Source: Bacteroidota bacterium (lineage in GTDB: Bacteria; Bacteroidota; Ignavibacteria; UBA10030; UBA6906). Taken from it: a stretch of DNA of 64,000 bases. This document shows, one piece after another, positions 18,300-28,133 of this stretch. The stretch covers positions 81,001-145,000 of the forward strand of contig JAHBUR010000009.1 of assembly GCA_019637975.1 (NCBI GenBank). Reading direction: 5' to 3'. Both the position numbers and the translations under genes were made by a program. The number at the start of each line of letters is the position of its first letter. Position 1 is the first letter of the stretch. The notes below the pieces were generated by a model. That model had not been told where the DNA came from and searched no databases. It worked only from the letters and a program-made list of their open reading frames with translations.

Positions 18300-20798
18300 A
18301 TGGAAGGCAATTTTTCGAACCGTGTGCAGGACGTCATAAGGCTTAGCCGCGAAGAGGCATTGAGGTTGGGGCATGACTACATCGGTACCGAGCACCTCCT
18401 GCTCGGTGTGATTCGAGAGGGAGAAGGTATTGCGGTAAAGATACTCCGCAACCTCGGCGTGGACCTCTACAAGCTAAAGAAGGCGATTGAGGATACAGTC
18501 CGCACGTCGGGCGGCACACTTACCATCGGAAATATCCCTCTGACGAAGCAGGCGGAAAAAGTTCTGAAAATTACTTACCTCGAAGCGAAGCTCTACAAGT
18601 CGGATGTAATAGGAACGGAACATCTCCTCCTTTCTCTTTTGAGAGATGATGACAACATCGCGGCGCAAATCCTTCATCAATTCAATATCCATTACGATGT
18701 GGTTCGCGGAGAACTCGACAATATCATCAGCGGCAAGCCCAGCAGTCCGCCTCACGGTTCACAACAAGAAAAGAAGCCCGAGAAATCCAAGACTCCTGTT
18801 CTCGACAACTTCGGCCACGACCTGACGAAGATGGCCGCCGAAGACAAGCTCGATCCGATTGTCGGACGAGAGAAGGAAATTGAACGCGTTGCGCAAGTGC
18901 TGAGCCGCCGCAAAAAGAACAACCCTGTGCTTATCGGCGAGCCGGGCGTCGGCAAAACGGCAATCGCCGAAGGCCTCGCAATGCGCATTGTTCAGAAGAA
19001 GGTTTCACGCGTTCTGCACAACAAACGGGTCGTCACGCTTGACCTTGCGGCACTTGTCGCCGGAACGAAATATCGCGGCCAGTTTGAAGAACGGATGAAG
19101 GCCGTGATGAATGAGTTGGAGAAGGCGAAGGATGTCATCCTGTTCATCGACGAGTTGCATACGATCGTAGGAGCAGGCGGCGCATCGGGCTCGCTGGATG
19201 CCTCCAACATGTTCAAGCCGGCCCTTTCACGAGGCGAACTGCAATGTATCGGCGCAACAACGCTCGACGAATACCGGCAGTACATCGAAAAAGACGGCGC
19301 CCTTGACCGTCGCTTCCAGAAAATCATGGTCGACCCGACGACCGTTGAAGAGACAATCCAGATTCTCACCAACATCAAACACAAATACGAAGAGCATCAC
19401 GGAGTTCGCTACAGCCCGAAGGCCATCGAGTCTTCTGTAAAGCTGAGTGACCGCTACATCACCGACAGGTATTTGCCCGACAAGGCAATTGATGTAATGG
19501 ATGAATCGGGTTCGCGTGTTCATCTCGCCAATATTCATGTGCCGAAGGAAATTCTTGACCTTGAAGGAGAAGTAGAGAAAATCAAACAATCAAAGAATCA
19601 GGTTGTCAAAAACCAGAACTTTGAAGAAGCCGCACGACTGCGTGATTTGGAGAAGAGATTGTTAAGCGATCTCGAAATTGCGAAGCGCGAGTGGGAGCTG
19701 AAGGCGCAAGATACGGTTCATGAAGTGACCGAGCAGGAAATCGCCGACGTTGTTTCGATGATGACCAGCATTCCGGTGAACAAGGTCGCTCAATCTGAAT
19801 CCGAAAAATTACTGAAGATGGATGTTGCGTTGAAGGATCAGGTGGTTGGACAGGACGAGGCCCTGATCAAGCTGACGAAAGCAATCCGCCGTACACGTGC
19901 CGGTCTGAAAGACCCGAGCCGGCCGATTGGCTCGTTCATCTTCCTCGGACCGACGGGAGTCGGCAAGACCGAAATGGCAAAGGCGTTAGCCCGCTATTTG
20001 TTCGATTCGGAAGAGTCTCTGATCCGCATTGACATGAGCGAGTACATGGAAAAGTTCAGCGTCTCACGCCTCGTCGGCGCCCCGCCCGGATATGTCGGAT
20101 ACGAAGAAGGTGGCCAGCTTACGGAAAAGGTACGCCGCAAACCTTACTCGGTTGTTCTGCTTGATGAAATTGAGAAAGCGCATCCTGATGTGTTCAATAT
20201 TCTCTTGCAGGTGTTCGACGACGGAATTCTGACCGACAGCCTCGGACGCCGCGTGGATTTCAAGAACACAATCATCATCATGACGTCGAACATCGGTACG
20301 CGTGATCTCAAGAAAAGCGGCGGGTTCGGCTTCGGTACAGACTCGGCAAAACACACGGCGGAATCGATCAAATCAACAATCGAAGATGCGCTGAAGCGGG
20401 TGTTCAATCCGGAATTTCTGAACCGCATCGATGACACGATTATCTTCGGATCGTTGACGAAAGAGCATATCATGCAAATAGTTGATATTCAGATGCGCGA
20501 TTTGATGAAGCGCATTGCGACAATGGGTATCACGATTGAATTGACAAAACCGGCGAAGGAATTTCTCGCGGACAAAGGCTACGATCCGGCGTTCGGTGCA
20601 CGCCCTCTGCGACGCGCATTGCAGAAGTACCTCGAAGATCCGATTGCCGAGGAACTGCTGAAGGGCAAATACCCCGAAGGAACAGTGCTGCGGGCAAAAG
20701 TGAACAAGAAGGCCGACGAGCTAAAGTTCTCCGTCGTCACTGCCGGTGAAGTGGATACGCCGGAGGAAGAAGAAGAGAAACCGGCGGACGTGTCATAG
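18300..20798 (+). CDS. clpC: ATP-dependent Clp protease ATP-binding subunit ClpC
   Basis: Hsp100 unfoldase, 832 aa, which feeds proteins to ClpP. Order of domains: two Clp N repeats (both with the GTEHLLL signature, residues 1-145), AAA1 with Walker A GEPGVGKT (about 213) and FIDELHTI, a UVR-type middle segment ([15 protein letters not shown], about 435-450) that distinguishes ClpC from ClpA and ClpB, and AAA2 with GPTGVGKT (about 549) and [15 protein letters not shown] loop (SGGFGFGTD) is the likely ClpP docking tripeptide region. clpP, mcsA and mcsB are not nearby. The gene is monocistronic with its own promoter and terminator. Confidence 0.96.
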   Translation: MEGNFSNRVQDVIRLSREEALRLGHDYIGTEHLLLGVIREGEGIAVKILRNLGVDLYKLKKAIEDTVRTSGGTLTIGNIPLTKQAEKVLKITYLEAKLYKSDVIGTEHLLLSLLRDDDNIAAQILHQFNIHYDVVRGELDNIISGKPSSPPHGSQQEKKPEKSKTPVLDNFGHDLTKMAAEDKLDPIVGREKEIERVAQVLSRRKKNNPVLIGEPGVGKTAIAEGLAMRIVQKKVSRVLHNKRVVTLDLAALVAGTKYRGQFEERMKAVMNELEKAKDVILFIDELHTIVGAGGASGSLDASNMFKPALSRGELQCIGATTLDEYRQYIEKDGALDRRFQKIMVDPTTVEETIQILTNIKHKYEEHHGVRYSPKAIESSVKLSDRYITDRYLPDKAIDVMDESGSRVHLANIHVPKEILDLEGEVEKIKQSKNQVVKNQNFEEAARLRDLEKRLLSDLEIAKREWELKAQDTVHEVTEQEIADVVSMMTSIPVNKVAQSESEKLLKMDVALKDQVVGQDEALIKLTKAIRRTRAGLKDPSRPIGSFIFLGPTGVGKTEMAKALARYLFDSEESLIRIDMSEYMEKFSVSRLVGAPPGYVGYEEGGQLTEKVRRKPYSVVLLDEIEKAHPDVFNILLQVFDDGILTDSLGRRVDFKNTIIIMTSNIGTRDLKKSGGFGFGTDSAKHTAESIKSTIEDALKRVFNPEFLNRIDDTIIFGSLTKEHIMQIVDIQMRDLMKRIATMGITIELTKPAKEFLADKGYDPAFGARPLRRALQKYLEDPIAEELLKGKYPEGTVLRAKVNKKADELKFSVVTAGEVDTPEEEEEKPADVS

Positions 20799-20824
20799 TC
20801 GTTGTATGATTCTGCGTTCATAAA

Positions 20825-20864
20825 AAGTCCCGTGAGATCGTCTCTCACGGGACTTCGTGTTTTT
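20825..20864 (+). terminator. Rho-independent terminator of clpC
   Basis: A 13-bp perfect stem (arm AAGTCCCGTGAGA) with a 5-base loop, followed by CGTGTTTTT. It begins 27 bases after the clpC stop. Confidence 0.88.
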
Positions 20865-20930
20865 CAGACGGAAGTATGGATATATCCTTCGCGTTGTCAG
20901 CATATCTGAGATGAGATCCACAAGCTGTTT

Positions 20931-22109
20931 TCACTCTCCCTTCACCCCCCACATCATCCCCGCAGAAACCAACCCTGCAACAAGTGTTGCCGTCCATAAT
21001 GTTGTTGCTCCGAACTGATCGAGGATTGCCGTGCCGACCAATGCGCTGAGTGCGAATGCAAGGCTGAACATCATCTGATACAATCCCATGTACTCGCCGC
21101 GCCGTTCCGCGGGCGCTATCTCGGACATGTACGTTGCTGAAGTCGGGAGAAAAATCATCTCTCCGAATGTCCATACCACCACCGTCGCCGCCAATCCCCA
21201 AAATTCGCTGATGAACACCATCGCTCCGAACCCGACTCCGACAAGCACAGCACCAATCGAAAGCATCTCCCGATGCGGGCGATGCGCTGTTGCAAGGTTC
21301 AGCGGCACTTCAAGGAGAATAATCAACACGGTATTGATCGTAAACATCAACCCGAAATCGGATTCGGGAAGATGCAGGTCGCGTACGAGGAACAACGGCA
21401 CCGCTGCTTCATGCTGAAAGAAGATAACCAGCACCGGCAGACTCGCAAGCAAAAAGAAGAGCAAGCGCATGTCTTTGAATGCGGGGAGTGTCGCTTTTGC
21501 CTGTGCGGTCGCTTGCCGTGCCGCATGATGAGTTGTAAGAAACGGCTTCCACGAGGGCATGAACAACAACGCCGACGCGGCAAGTGCGGTCAGCCCGTCG
21601 GCCCAGAACAACGCCCGATAGGAAACGACGAACAGAAATCCGCCGACGGCCGGACCGATACTCATGCCTAAATTGATGGCGAGACGATTGAGCGCAAACG
21701 CGGCTTTGCGCTGTTCCGGCGGAGTGATGTCGGCAATAAACGCCAACGCCGCCGGACGAAATGCCTCGCTGATAGCCGACCACACCACAACCGCAACAAC
21801 GATTGCAGCGAAGGTGTGCGCCAAGGGAAGAAGGAAAAGCAGAAGCCCGCTCAATCCGAGCGAGTAGCGCATCACCTGCAGCGGCCCGAAGCGGTCGCTG
21901 AGTTTTCCGGCAAACGACGCCGTGACAAGCGCTGCAATGCCGTAACTGGCAACCACAAATCCGGCTTCTTTGACCGTGTAGCCGATCGTTCTGTTCAGAT
22001 AGAGAACAAGAAACGGCAGCACCATCATGCCGGCCCGGTTGATGAACACGGCAAACGACATCAGCCACATTTGCTTCGGCAAATCGCCTATGCCGCGCCA
22101 AGGGTTCAC
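20931..22109 (-). CDS. Major facilitator superfamily transporter
   Basis: Twelve-helix MFS permease, 392 aa, of the drug-efflux-like type. The signature loop 2-3 motif is visible as GKLSDRFGPLQVMRY. The helix-5 region has ALNRLAINLGMSIGPAVGG (motif C-like G...GP..GG), and a second-half loop reads ATAHRPHREML. The start is a GTG, the only start codon in frame. Convergent with clpC and divergent from the YciI-like gene. Substrate cannot be predicted. Confidence 0.88.
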   Translation of the reverse strand: MNPWRGIGDLPKQMWLMSFAVFINRAGMMVLPFLVLYLNRTIGYTVKEAGFVVASYGIAALVTASFAGKLSDRFGPLQVMRYSLGLSGLLLFLLPLAHTFAAIVVAVVVWSAISEAFRPAALAFIADITPPEQRKAAFALNRLAINLGMSIGPAVGGFLFVVSYRALFWADGLTALAASALLFMPSWKPFLTTHHAARQATAQAKATLPAFKDMRLLFFLLASLPVLVIFFQHEAAVPLFLVRDLHLPESDFGLMFTINTVLIILLEVPLNLATAHRPHREMLSIGAVLVGVGFGAMVFISEFWGLAATVVVWTFGEMIFLPTSATYMSEIAPAERRGEYMGLYQMMFSLAFALSALVGTAILDQFGATTLWTATLVAGLVSAGMMWGVKGE

Positions 22110-22185
22110 GACATCGCTCTTGTATGAAGAACACGGTATTGATAGATTGAACTCAATTCATCCACGATAAACATACGAGGCTTTT

Positions 22186-22578
22186 ATGCGATGCAACAGG
22201 ACTTCTCATTGGTCGATTCTGATTATTCTGTTGACCGGAACTCAGGCATACGCGCAGACGCAGGACACGACATCGCCGGCTGTGAAGAAGAACTACTATG
22301 CGGTTCAGTACACAACGGGGACTGCCTGGGATTCTGCCAAGCAACCGAACGAACAGGCGTTTTTCAAAGAACATTCTCAATTGCTGTCAAAGCTCCGAAC
22401 ATCGGGAACGATTGTGATTGGGGCACGATACTCTGATAAGGGACTTCTTGTTGTTCAAGCTGCTTCAGAAGAGGAGGCGCGGACGCATTTTGCCGACGAC
22501 CCTTCAGTGCTGAATAGTGTATTCCGGTTCGAAGTCTTCCGTCTTGGCGTTTTCTACGGCGGATGTGTGGGAAAATAA
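22186..22578 (+). CDS. Exported YciI-like protein
   Basis: 130 aa with an N-terminal signal (hydrophobic IILLTGTQAYAQ, cleavage probably after AYA). The mature part has the ferredoxin-like YciI pattern: YYAVQYTTGTAW, then FFKEHSQLLSKLRTSGTIVIG, then GLLVVQAASEEEARTHFADD and PSVLNSVFRFEVFRLG. Cytoplasmic YciI relatives bind small ligands or act as dehydrochlorinase-like enzymes; an exported version is less usual. It ends four bases before the convergent UPF0173 gene. Confidence 0.72.
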   Translation: MRCNRTSHWSILIILLTGTQAYAQTQDTTSPAVKKNYYAVQYTTGTAWDSAKQPNEQAFFKEHSQLLSKLRTSGTIVIGARYSDKGLLVVQAASEEEARTHFADDPSVLNSVFRFEVFRLGVFYGGCVGK

Positions 22579-22582
22579 CCCG

Positions 22583-23302
22583 TCAAAACTGCGCTGGCGA
22601 ACCCGGCTCCAACTCGACGAGTCGCTTCTTCATTTTTGTGTGTAGATGTCGCCTCAACAACTGCGGGGTTCCTGTCAGCGCCGGAAACGTCCCGTAATGC
22701 ATGCCGATGACATACTTCGGTTTGATGAGATCGCAGGCAATCGCCGCTTCACGAGGACCCATCGTGTACAAATCGCCGATAGGAAGCAAGGCAATATCAG
22801 GTTGGTAGAGCTTGCCGATGAACTTCATATCGCCAAACAATGCGGTATCGCCGGCATGATAAAGGACAAGTTTGTTCTCGAACTGAATCACAAACCCTGC
22901 CGCCTCACCGCCGCCTGCAACGATCTTTCCGTCCACATCAATATCGCAACTGTGTTTGGCGTCCACCATTGTGACCTTGATGCCGCCGACATCTACCGTG
23001 CCTCCCTTATTCATCCCGATGGCATTTGTTACGCCGAGGGATGTGAGGTAGAGATAGACTTCGAAGATGCCGACAACAGGTGCATTCGTCCGCTTCGCAA
23101 TCTCAACGGCGTTGCCGATATGATCGGAATGGCCATGCGTGATAAGAATAAGATCGACGTGCGGGATGTCTTTCGCTCCGGCAGGGGCTTTGGGGTTCTC
23201 GAGCCAGGGATCAATCAAGATGGTCTTTCCCGAAGGCGATTCACATCTGAACGCCGAATGCCCCAGCCAGGTAATCTGAACGGATTTTTTTGTTGATGTC
23301 AT
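22583..23302 (-). CDS. UPF0173 metal-dependent hydrolase (metallo-beta-lactamase fold)
   Basis: 239 aa cytoplasmic hydrolase of the YtkL/UPF0173 family. Metal-binding signature ITHGHSDHIGNAVE near residues 54-67, further ligands in VDAKHSCDID, LYHAGDTALFGDM and the C-terminal GMHYGTFPAL. The opening VQITWLGHSAFRCES is the usual family start. Physiological substrate is not established for the family. No operon partner: convergent with the YciI-like gene and 47 bases from the regulator gene that follows. Confidence 0.92.
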   Translation of the reverse strand: MTSTKKSVQITWLGHSAFRCESPSGKTILIDPWLENPKAPAGAKDIPHVDLILITHGHSDHIGNAVEIAKRTNAPVVGIFEVYLYLTSLGVTNAIGMNKGGTVDVGGIKVTMVDAKHSCDIDVDGKIVAGGGEAAGFVIQFENKLVLYHAGDTALFGDMKFIGKLYQPDIALLPIGDLYTMGPREAAIACDLIKPKYVIGMHYGTFPALTGTPQLLRRHLHTKMKKRLVELEPGSPAQF

Positions 23303-23349
23303 ATCGGTACTACCCTTTCTATGTTATGAGAAAGACCGGGGGAGCACCG

Positions 23350-24855
23350 CTACTCGACGCTTTTCAAGAAGCGTTGAAGGGATGCTTCCCGCTCCTTCTG
23401 CAGTTGATGTTTACGATGGATAAGGGGCGGCACAGCCCGTTCCTTGCACGCCGCCTTCGGAAGAGAACACCGCTCGCATGTCTCATTCACCTCGACAACG
23501 GGAATGGAGGAATCATTCCAGAAACCGACGGTGTTCTTGAAATTGTCGTTCAGCAGGAATCCCAGACTGATACTGGAATTGGTATTCTCCGTTAACGCAA
23601 GCGGCCGCGCCACCGAGATGACGAAGAACTCCGCATCCCCGTCCATGAAACGTGACCGCTGAACGCCCGTAATCGTCGACTCTTTGAGCGTACGTCCCGG
23701 CATTTCGGCAAGCTGCTGCAGAAGGGTAATCGAAAGCCACCTGCGGCAATAATGCTCATTCAACCCGATGGCGTGCGGCACAACGACGCGGGACATATTC
23801 AACTCTTTCGTCAGCACAAAGTCCTTGCTGCCCACCTCATTGTTGAAACGGAGATAGAACATCTCCTGCATTCCGAAGAAGGTCGGGATGATTTGACTGA
23901 GACGATAGAGGAACATCTCAGGCGTTGCCTCGAAACGACGCATGATATTCAAAAACGCATTGCCGTTCCAGGTCGTCCGCTTGAACAGCAGGTCAAGTTC
24001 CTTCCGGAGAACAATGCGGTTGATGAACAACGCTCCTGCGAAGTACGACGCCTTGTAGTTGTTCAGCACTTCCGCGAAAGAACCCACCTCTAACCACGTT
24101 GACGTAATCGGATGCTCTTTCAAACCGAGAGTGCGGAAGCCGATCTCGCGGGCAAGCAAGAATGCCCGTTGTGAGGGAAGCAGTCGGTCGTTAAGAAACA
24201 GCTTCGGCGTCTTGCCTTTGGTGGAGATGGAACGGAACTTCTTCAACTCGGGATATTCGCGAAACGGAATCTCGCCCATCTCGTACCCGAACTCATCTTT
24301 CAAAATGCCGAAAAGCTGATCCTCCCGGACCGGTTGCTCAATCTTCAGTTTGTGCTTGCGTGCAAACTCCTCGGCCGCTGTTTCCAACTCCTCGAAATAG
24401 TTGGAATGCAACTTCTGGTATGAACGGAGAGCAGCAAACAGAAACTGCTCGACACTCATGTCGTAGTTCTGCCCGATCTCCAGCAACGTCTGAATGAATG
24501 CGCCGGCTTCCTGCGGTGACTCTGTAATGAGGCCGACAAGATCACGCGGCTGAATGCCGAATAGCTCGAAGGGAAATTCCTTGATAAGGGGAGATTTCAG
24601 AAATATTGTTAGAGGATCAAGCGAGGCGGACATCTTCGCCGAAACAAGCTCGTCGAATGAAACGCCGATGGCATTTGCAATCTGGATGATCTTGTCCGGA
24701 GTGGGGTACTTCTTTCCCTTCTCGATCTCGCTCAAATAAGAAACCGACAGCCCGGACTTTGCAGCAAGCTCGGACAGGGAAAGGTCCTGCTCGGCGCGAA
24801 GCTGTTTGATCTTCACACCCAAAATCAACCGGAGGTTCTCAGCGTCGATATTCAT
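23350..24855 (-). CDS. ScfR/RamB-like transcriptional regulator of the glyoxylate shunt
   Basis: 501 aa. An XRE helix-turn-helix at residues 10-65 (KIKQLRAEQDLSLSELAAKS, SYLSEIEKGKKYPTPDKI). A central IrrE/ImmA-like domain follows that lacks the HExxH zinc motif (RAFLLAREIGFRTLGL). The C-terminus carries the cysteine segment CERCSLPKAACKERAVPP, typical of short-chain fatty acyl-CoA regulators. RamB, the actinobacterial relative, controls isocitrate lyase and malate synthase in response to acetate. Here the gene is divergent from exactly those genes. The ATG at 24855 is preferred; a TTG at 24909 would add 18 residues unlike homologues. Effector and sign of control are inference. Confidence 0.88.
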   Translation of the reverse strand: MNIDAENLRLILGVKIKQLRAEQDLSLSELAAKSGLSVSYLSEIEKGKKYPTPDKIIQIANAIGVSFDELVSAKMSASLDPLTIFLKSPLIKEFPFELFGIQPRDLVGLITESPQEAGAFIQTLLEIGQNYDMSVEQFLFAALRSYQKLHSNYFEELETAAEEFARKHKLKIEQPVREDQLFGILKDEFGYEMGEIPFREYPELKKFRSISTKGKTPKLFLNDRLLPSQRAFLLAREIGFRTLGLKEHPITSTWLEVGSFAEVLNNYKASYFAGALFINRIVLRKELDLLFKRTTWNGNAFLNIMRRFEATPEMFLYRLSQIIPTFFGMQEMFYLRFNNEVGSKDFVLTKELNMSRVVVPHAIGLNEHYCRRWLSITLLQQLAEMPGRTLKESTITGVQRSRFMDGDAEFFVISVARPLALTENTNSSISLGFLLNDNFKNTVGFWNDSSIPVVEVNETCERCSLPKAACKERAVPPLIHRKHQLQKEREASLQRFLKSVE

Positions 24856-24922
24856 TGTTTTGCGCAAAAAGGAACAGGGTTCGGTTCCAATATAAGCCTT
24901 TTCTGCCAAAATCTCTTCTCTA

Positions 24923-25007
24923 TTAGCGAAACAATGAGTGACCTAAAACATCATCTAATAGCGAAACTTATGTTAAAGCGAATTTTCGCTTGACAAACGA
25001 ATTTCGC
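24923..25007. promoter_or_regulatory. Four GCGAAA half-sites between regulator and aceA (putative operator)
   Basis: Two direct copies, TTAGCGAAAC (24923-24932) and AATAGCGAAAC (24957-24967), are followed by two in the opposite direction: the 7-bp dyad AAGCGAATTTTCGCTT (24976-24991) and CGAATTTCG extended to TTTCGC (24998-25007). The third site overlaps the aceA -35 and the fourth lies in its spacer. The arrangement fits binding by the divergent ScfR-like protein. The motif resembles but is not identical to the A/T-rich TTTGCAAA-type RamB box as I remember it. Confidence 0.65.
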
Positions 25008-25018
25008 CAAGCTATATT
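24990..25018 (+). promoter_or_regulatory. Predicted aceA-aceB promoter
   Basis: Perfect -35 TTGACA, 17-base spacer, TATATT. The two nearest GCGAAA half-sites overlap the -35 and the spacer, a position that normally means repression. Confidence 0.75.
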
Positions 25019-25071
25019 GTTCCCAGTTTGTTCTTTCACATATCCACAATCATTTCAAGGGAGACCGAGCC

Positions 25072-26358
25072 ATGCCCACCTTCGAGGACGTTCAAACACT
25101 GGGATCAATGAACCATCGATGGGACGGAGTTACCCGCCCATACTCTGAACACGATGTGCAAAAGCTTCGAGGGACGGTCGACATCAAATACACGCTCGCG
25201 GAACTTGGAGCGAAACGATTGTGGAATTTGCTGCATACCGAACCCTATGTCAAGGCTCTTGGCGCGTTGACGGGCAATCAAGCAATGCAGCAAGTGCGTG
25301 CAGGTCTCAAGGCAATTTACCTCAGCGGCTGGCAGGTAGCTGCCGACGCTAACCTCGCCGGACAGATGTATCCCGATCAGAGTTTGTACCCCGCCAACAG
25401 CGTTCCCGAAGTTGTCAGAAAAATTAATCACACGCTGCTCCGTGCCGATCAAATCCATTCCTCCGAAGGATTAAACGGTATTCACTGGCTTGCTCCGATC
25501 GTTGCGGATGCCGAGGCGGGGTTTGGCGGACCATTAAATGCGTTTGAGTTGATGAAGGCGATGATTGAGGCAGGTGCAGCGGGCGTTCACTTCGAGGATC
25601 AACTCGCATCGGAAAAGAAATGCGGACATCTCGGCGGCAAGGTTCTTGTCCCGACGAGCCAGTTCATCCGCACGCTCACAGCGGCCCGTCTCGCTGCCGA
25701 CGTGATGAACGTACCGACACTCATCGTAGCCCGCACCGATGCGGACAGCGCCAATCTTCTGACGAGTGATATTGATCCCCGCGATCACAAGTTTGTTACT
25801 GGAGAACGAACAGCAGAGGGTTTCTTCCGCGTCAGAAGCGGGATTGAAGCGGCAATTGACAGAGCCATCTCCTACGCCCCGTATGCCGATCTCATCTGGT
25901 GTGAAACATCGCATCCCGATCTTGGCGAAGCAAAAGAATTTGCCGATGCCGTTCACGCACGGTTCCCCGGCAAGCTACTCGCGTACAACTGCTCACCCTC
26001 ATTTAACTGGGCAAAGAAACTCGATCCTGAAACGATTGCACAGTTCCAGGATAAGTTGGGCGAAATGGGATACAAGTTCCAGTTCGTCACGCTGGCCGGA
26101 TTTCATGCTCTCAACCACAGCATGTTCACACTGGCCCACGACTACAAAGGGCGAGGAATGGCAGCGTATTCCGAACTTCAGCAGGAAGAATTTGCCAGCG
26201 AAGCAGTGGGTTACACTGCAACGAAGCACCAGCGTGAAGTGGGAACGGGGTACTTCGATCTTGTCACGCAGATTGTCTCCGGCGGAACATCCTCAACGAC
26301 GGCGCTTGCAGGGTCAACCGAACGGGCGCAGTTCTACGCGACAACAGTAGGGCGGTAG
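25072..26358 (+). CDS. aceA: Isocitrate lyase
   Basis: Cleaves isocitrate to glyoxylate and succinate, first step of the glyoxylate shunt that allows growth on acetate or fatty acids. 428 aa, usual bacterial length. The catalytic signature [13 protein letters not shown] (cysteine at about residue 184) is intact, as are [34 protein letters not shown] and [17 protein letters not shown] lies shortly before the ATG. First gene of an aceA-aceB pair, preceded by a strong promoter with operator-like sites and a divergent regulator. Confidence 0.97.
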   Translation: MPTFEDVQTLGSMNHRWDGVTRPYSEHDVQKLRGTVDIKYTLAELGAKRLWNLLHTEPYVKALGALTGNQAMQQVRAGLKAIYLSGWQVAADANLAGQMYPDQSLYPANSVPEVVRKINHTLLRADQIHSSEGLNGIHWLAPIVADAEAGFGGPLNAFELMKAMIEAGAAGVHFEDQLASEKKCGHLGGKVLVPTSQFIRTLTAARLAADVMNVPTLIVARTDADSANLLTSDIDPRDHKFVTGERTAEGFFRVRSGIEAAIDRAISYAPYADLIWCETSHPDLGEAKEFADAVHARFPGKLLAYNCSPSFNWAKKLDPETIAQFQDKLGEMGYKFQFVTLAGFHALNHSMFTLAHDYKGRGMAAYSELQQEEFASEAVGYTATKHQREVGTGYFDLVTQIVSGGTSSTTALAGSTERAQFYATTVGR

Positions 26359-26380
26359 AACTCTCTTTGGAAGAATGGCG

Positions 26381-26399
26381 GAGGGCATTGAATGCCCTC
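26381..26399 (+). promoter_or_regulatory. Intergenic hairpin between aceA and aceB
   Basis: GAGGGCA, loop TTGAA, TGCCCTC: a perfect 7-bp stem, 22 bases after the aceA stop, with no T-run. It may limit read-through or act as an RNA processing or stability element. It argues against starting aceB at the ATG inside the loop (26392). Confidence 0.45.
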
Positions 26400-26442
26400 G
26401 CAATTTCATACCACTTGGAATTATGCAGAGGAATCGAAGACT

Positions 26443-28062
26443 ATGCACGAAGTTATCGCAGGCCCAGCCGTTGACGCAATCACGTTACTTGGAACATCGG
26501 TGAACGAATACCCGGATATTCTGACTCCCGAGGCATTGGAATTTGTTGTCACATTGGAACGTGAATTCAGACCTGCCCGGACACAAATTCTCGCAGCTCG
26601 AAAAGACCGTCAGGCACAAATCGATGCCGGTAATCGGCCTGACTTCCTGCCGGCAACACGCGCTGTCAGGGAAAACAGTGTGTGGCGCGTTGGAACCATT
26701 CCCGATGATCTCCAGGATCGTCGTGTTGAAATTACGGGGCCGGTCGAGCGCAAAATGATGATTAACGCTCTGAATTCAGGCGCTAGTGTCTTCATGGCTG
26801 ATTTCGAAGATGCGAACTCTCCAACGTGGGAAAATATCATGAACGGCCACCGCAACTTGCGGGATGCGATCGATCGTTCCATAACATTTACAAGTCCGGA
26901 CGGAAGAAAATACAAACTGAACGATCACGTTGCGACACTGATGGTCCGGCCCCGAGGCTGGCATCTCGAAGAGAAGCACGTTCTTGTCGACGGCAAACCA
27001 ATGTCGGCTTCGTTGTTTGATTTCGGGATGTATTTCTTCCATCAAGCGCAAAATCTTCTTGATCGCGGAACGGGCCCGTACTTTTACCTTCCCAAACTCG
27101 AAAACCATCACGAAGCACATTTATGGAACAGCGTGTTCGAGTTCGCTCAACACGAGCTCGACATTCCGCAGGGTACAATCAAGGTGACGGTGTTGATCGA
27201 GACAATTCTCGCAGCCTTTGAAATGGAGGAGATTCTGTACGAGTTGCGCAATCATATTGTCGGCTTGAATGCAGGGCGTTGGGATTACATGTTCAGCGTT
27301 ATCAAAAAATTTAGAAATAACCCTGACTTTCTTTTGCCCGACCGATCACAACTGACCATGACGGTGCCATTCATGCGTGCCTACACAGAGTTGCTTGTCA
27401 AGACTTGTCACAAGCGAGGAGCTCACGCAATCGGCGGAATGGCGGCGTTCATTCCAAGCAGAAAAGACCCAAAAATCAACGACATCGCGCTCGCAAAGGT
27501 CACTGAGGACAAAATACGTGAGTCAAACGATGGTTTCGATGGAACCTGGGTTGCCCATCCCGATCTCGTTCCCGTTGCCCGAAAACCGTTCGATGCGATT
27601 CTCGGCGCATCCCCCCATCAAAAACACCGGATGCGCGAGGATGTGAACGTTACTGCGGGGGAGTTGCTCAACTTCACAGTTCCGAATGCAACAATAACCG
27701 AAACAGGGTTGCGCAACAACATCAATGTCGGACTGCAATACATCGAATCGTGGTTGAGAGGCGTTGGTGCGGCAGGGATTTTCAATTTGATGGAAGACGC
27801 GGCAACAGCAGAAATCTCCCGCTCGCAAGTGTGGCAGTGGCTGCATCATGAAAGAGCGCAACTTGCTGACGGCAGACTTGTCAATGAGTTTATGTACCAA
27901 ACGCTGCGTGACGAGGAGTTGAAGAAGATCGAAGAAGCAATCGGGCAGGAGGCATTCGCCGCATCCCACTTTGACATTGCCCGAATGCTTTTTGATCAGC
28001 TTGTCACGCGGGATCGTTTCGCCGACTTCCTCACACTTGAAGCGTACAAGTACCTGGACTAG
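26443..28062 (+). CDS. aceB: Malate synthase A
   Basis: Condenses glyoxylate with acetyl-CoA to malate, completing the glyoxylate shunt. About 539 aa, the size of the A isoform. Family marks: [31 protein letters not shown], the signature [16 protein letters not shown] (about residues 266-281), [20 protein letters not shown] and [13 protein letters not shown]. The start at 26443 has AGGAA about nine bases upstream; the upstream in-frame ATG at 26392 lies in a hairpin. The key arginine and acidic residues appear intact. Confidence 0.96.
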   Translation: MHEVIAGPAVDAITLLGTSVNEYPDILTPEALEFVVTLEREFRPARTQILAARKDRQAQIDAGNRPDFLPATRAVRENSVWRVGTIPDDLQDRRVEITGPVERKMMINALNSGASVFMADFEDANSPTWENIMNGHRNLRDAIDRSITFTSPDGRKYKLNDHVATLMVRPRGWHLEEKHVLVDGKPMSASLFDFGMYFFHQAQNLLDRGTGPYFYLPKLENHHEAHLWNSVFEFAQHELDIPQGTIKVTVLIETILAAFEMEEILYELRNHIVGLNAGRWDYMFSVIKKFRNNPDFLLPDRSQLTMTVPFMRAYTELLVKTCHKRGAHAIGGMAAFIPSRKDPKINDIALAKVTEDKIRESNDGFDGTWVAHPDLVPVARKPFDAILGASPHQKHRMREDVNVTAGELLNFTVPNATITETGLRNNINVGLQYIESWLRGVGAAGIFNLMEDAATAEISRSQVWQWLHHERAQLADGRLVNEFMYQTLRDEELKKIEEAIGQEAFAASHFDIARMLFDQLVTRDRFADFLTLEAYKYLD

Positions 28063-28133
28063 AGAAAGCCACGATGGCATAGAGTACACGCGAAAAAGAA
28101 CTCTGTGTCTCCGCGTCTCAGTGGCAGAATAGA

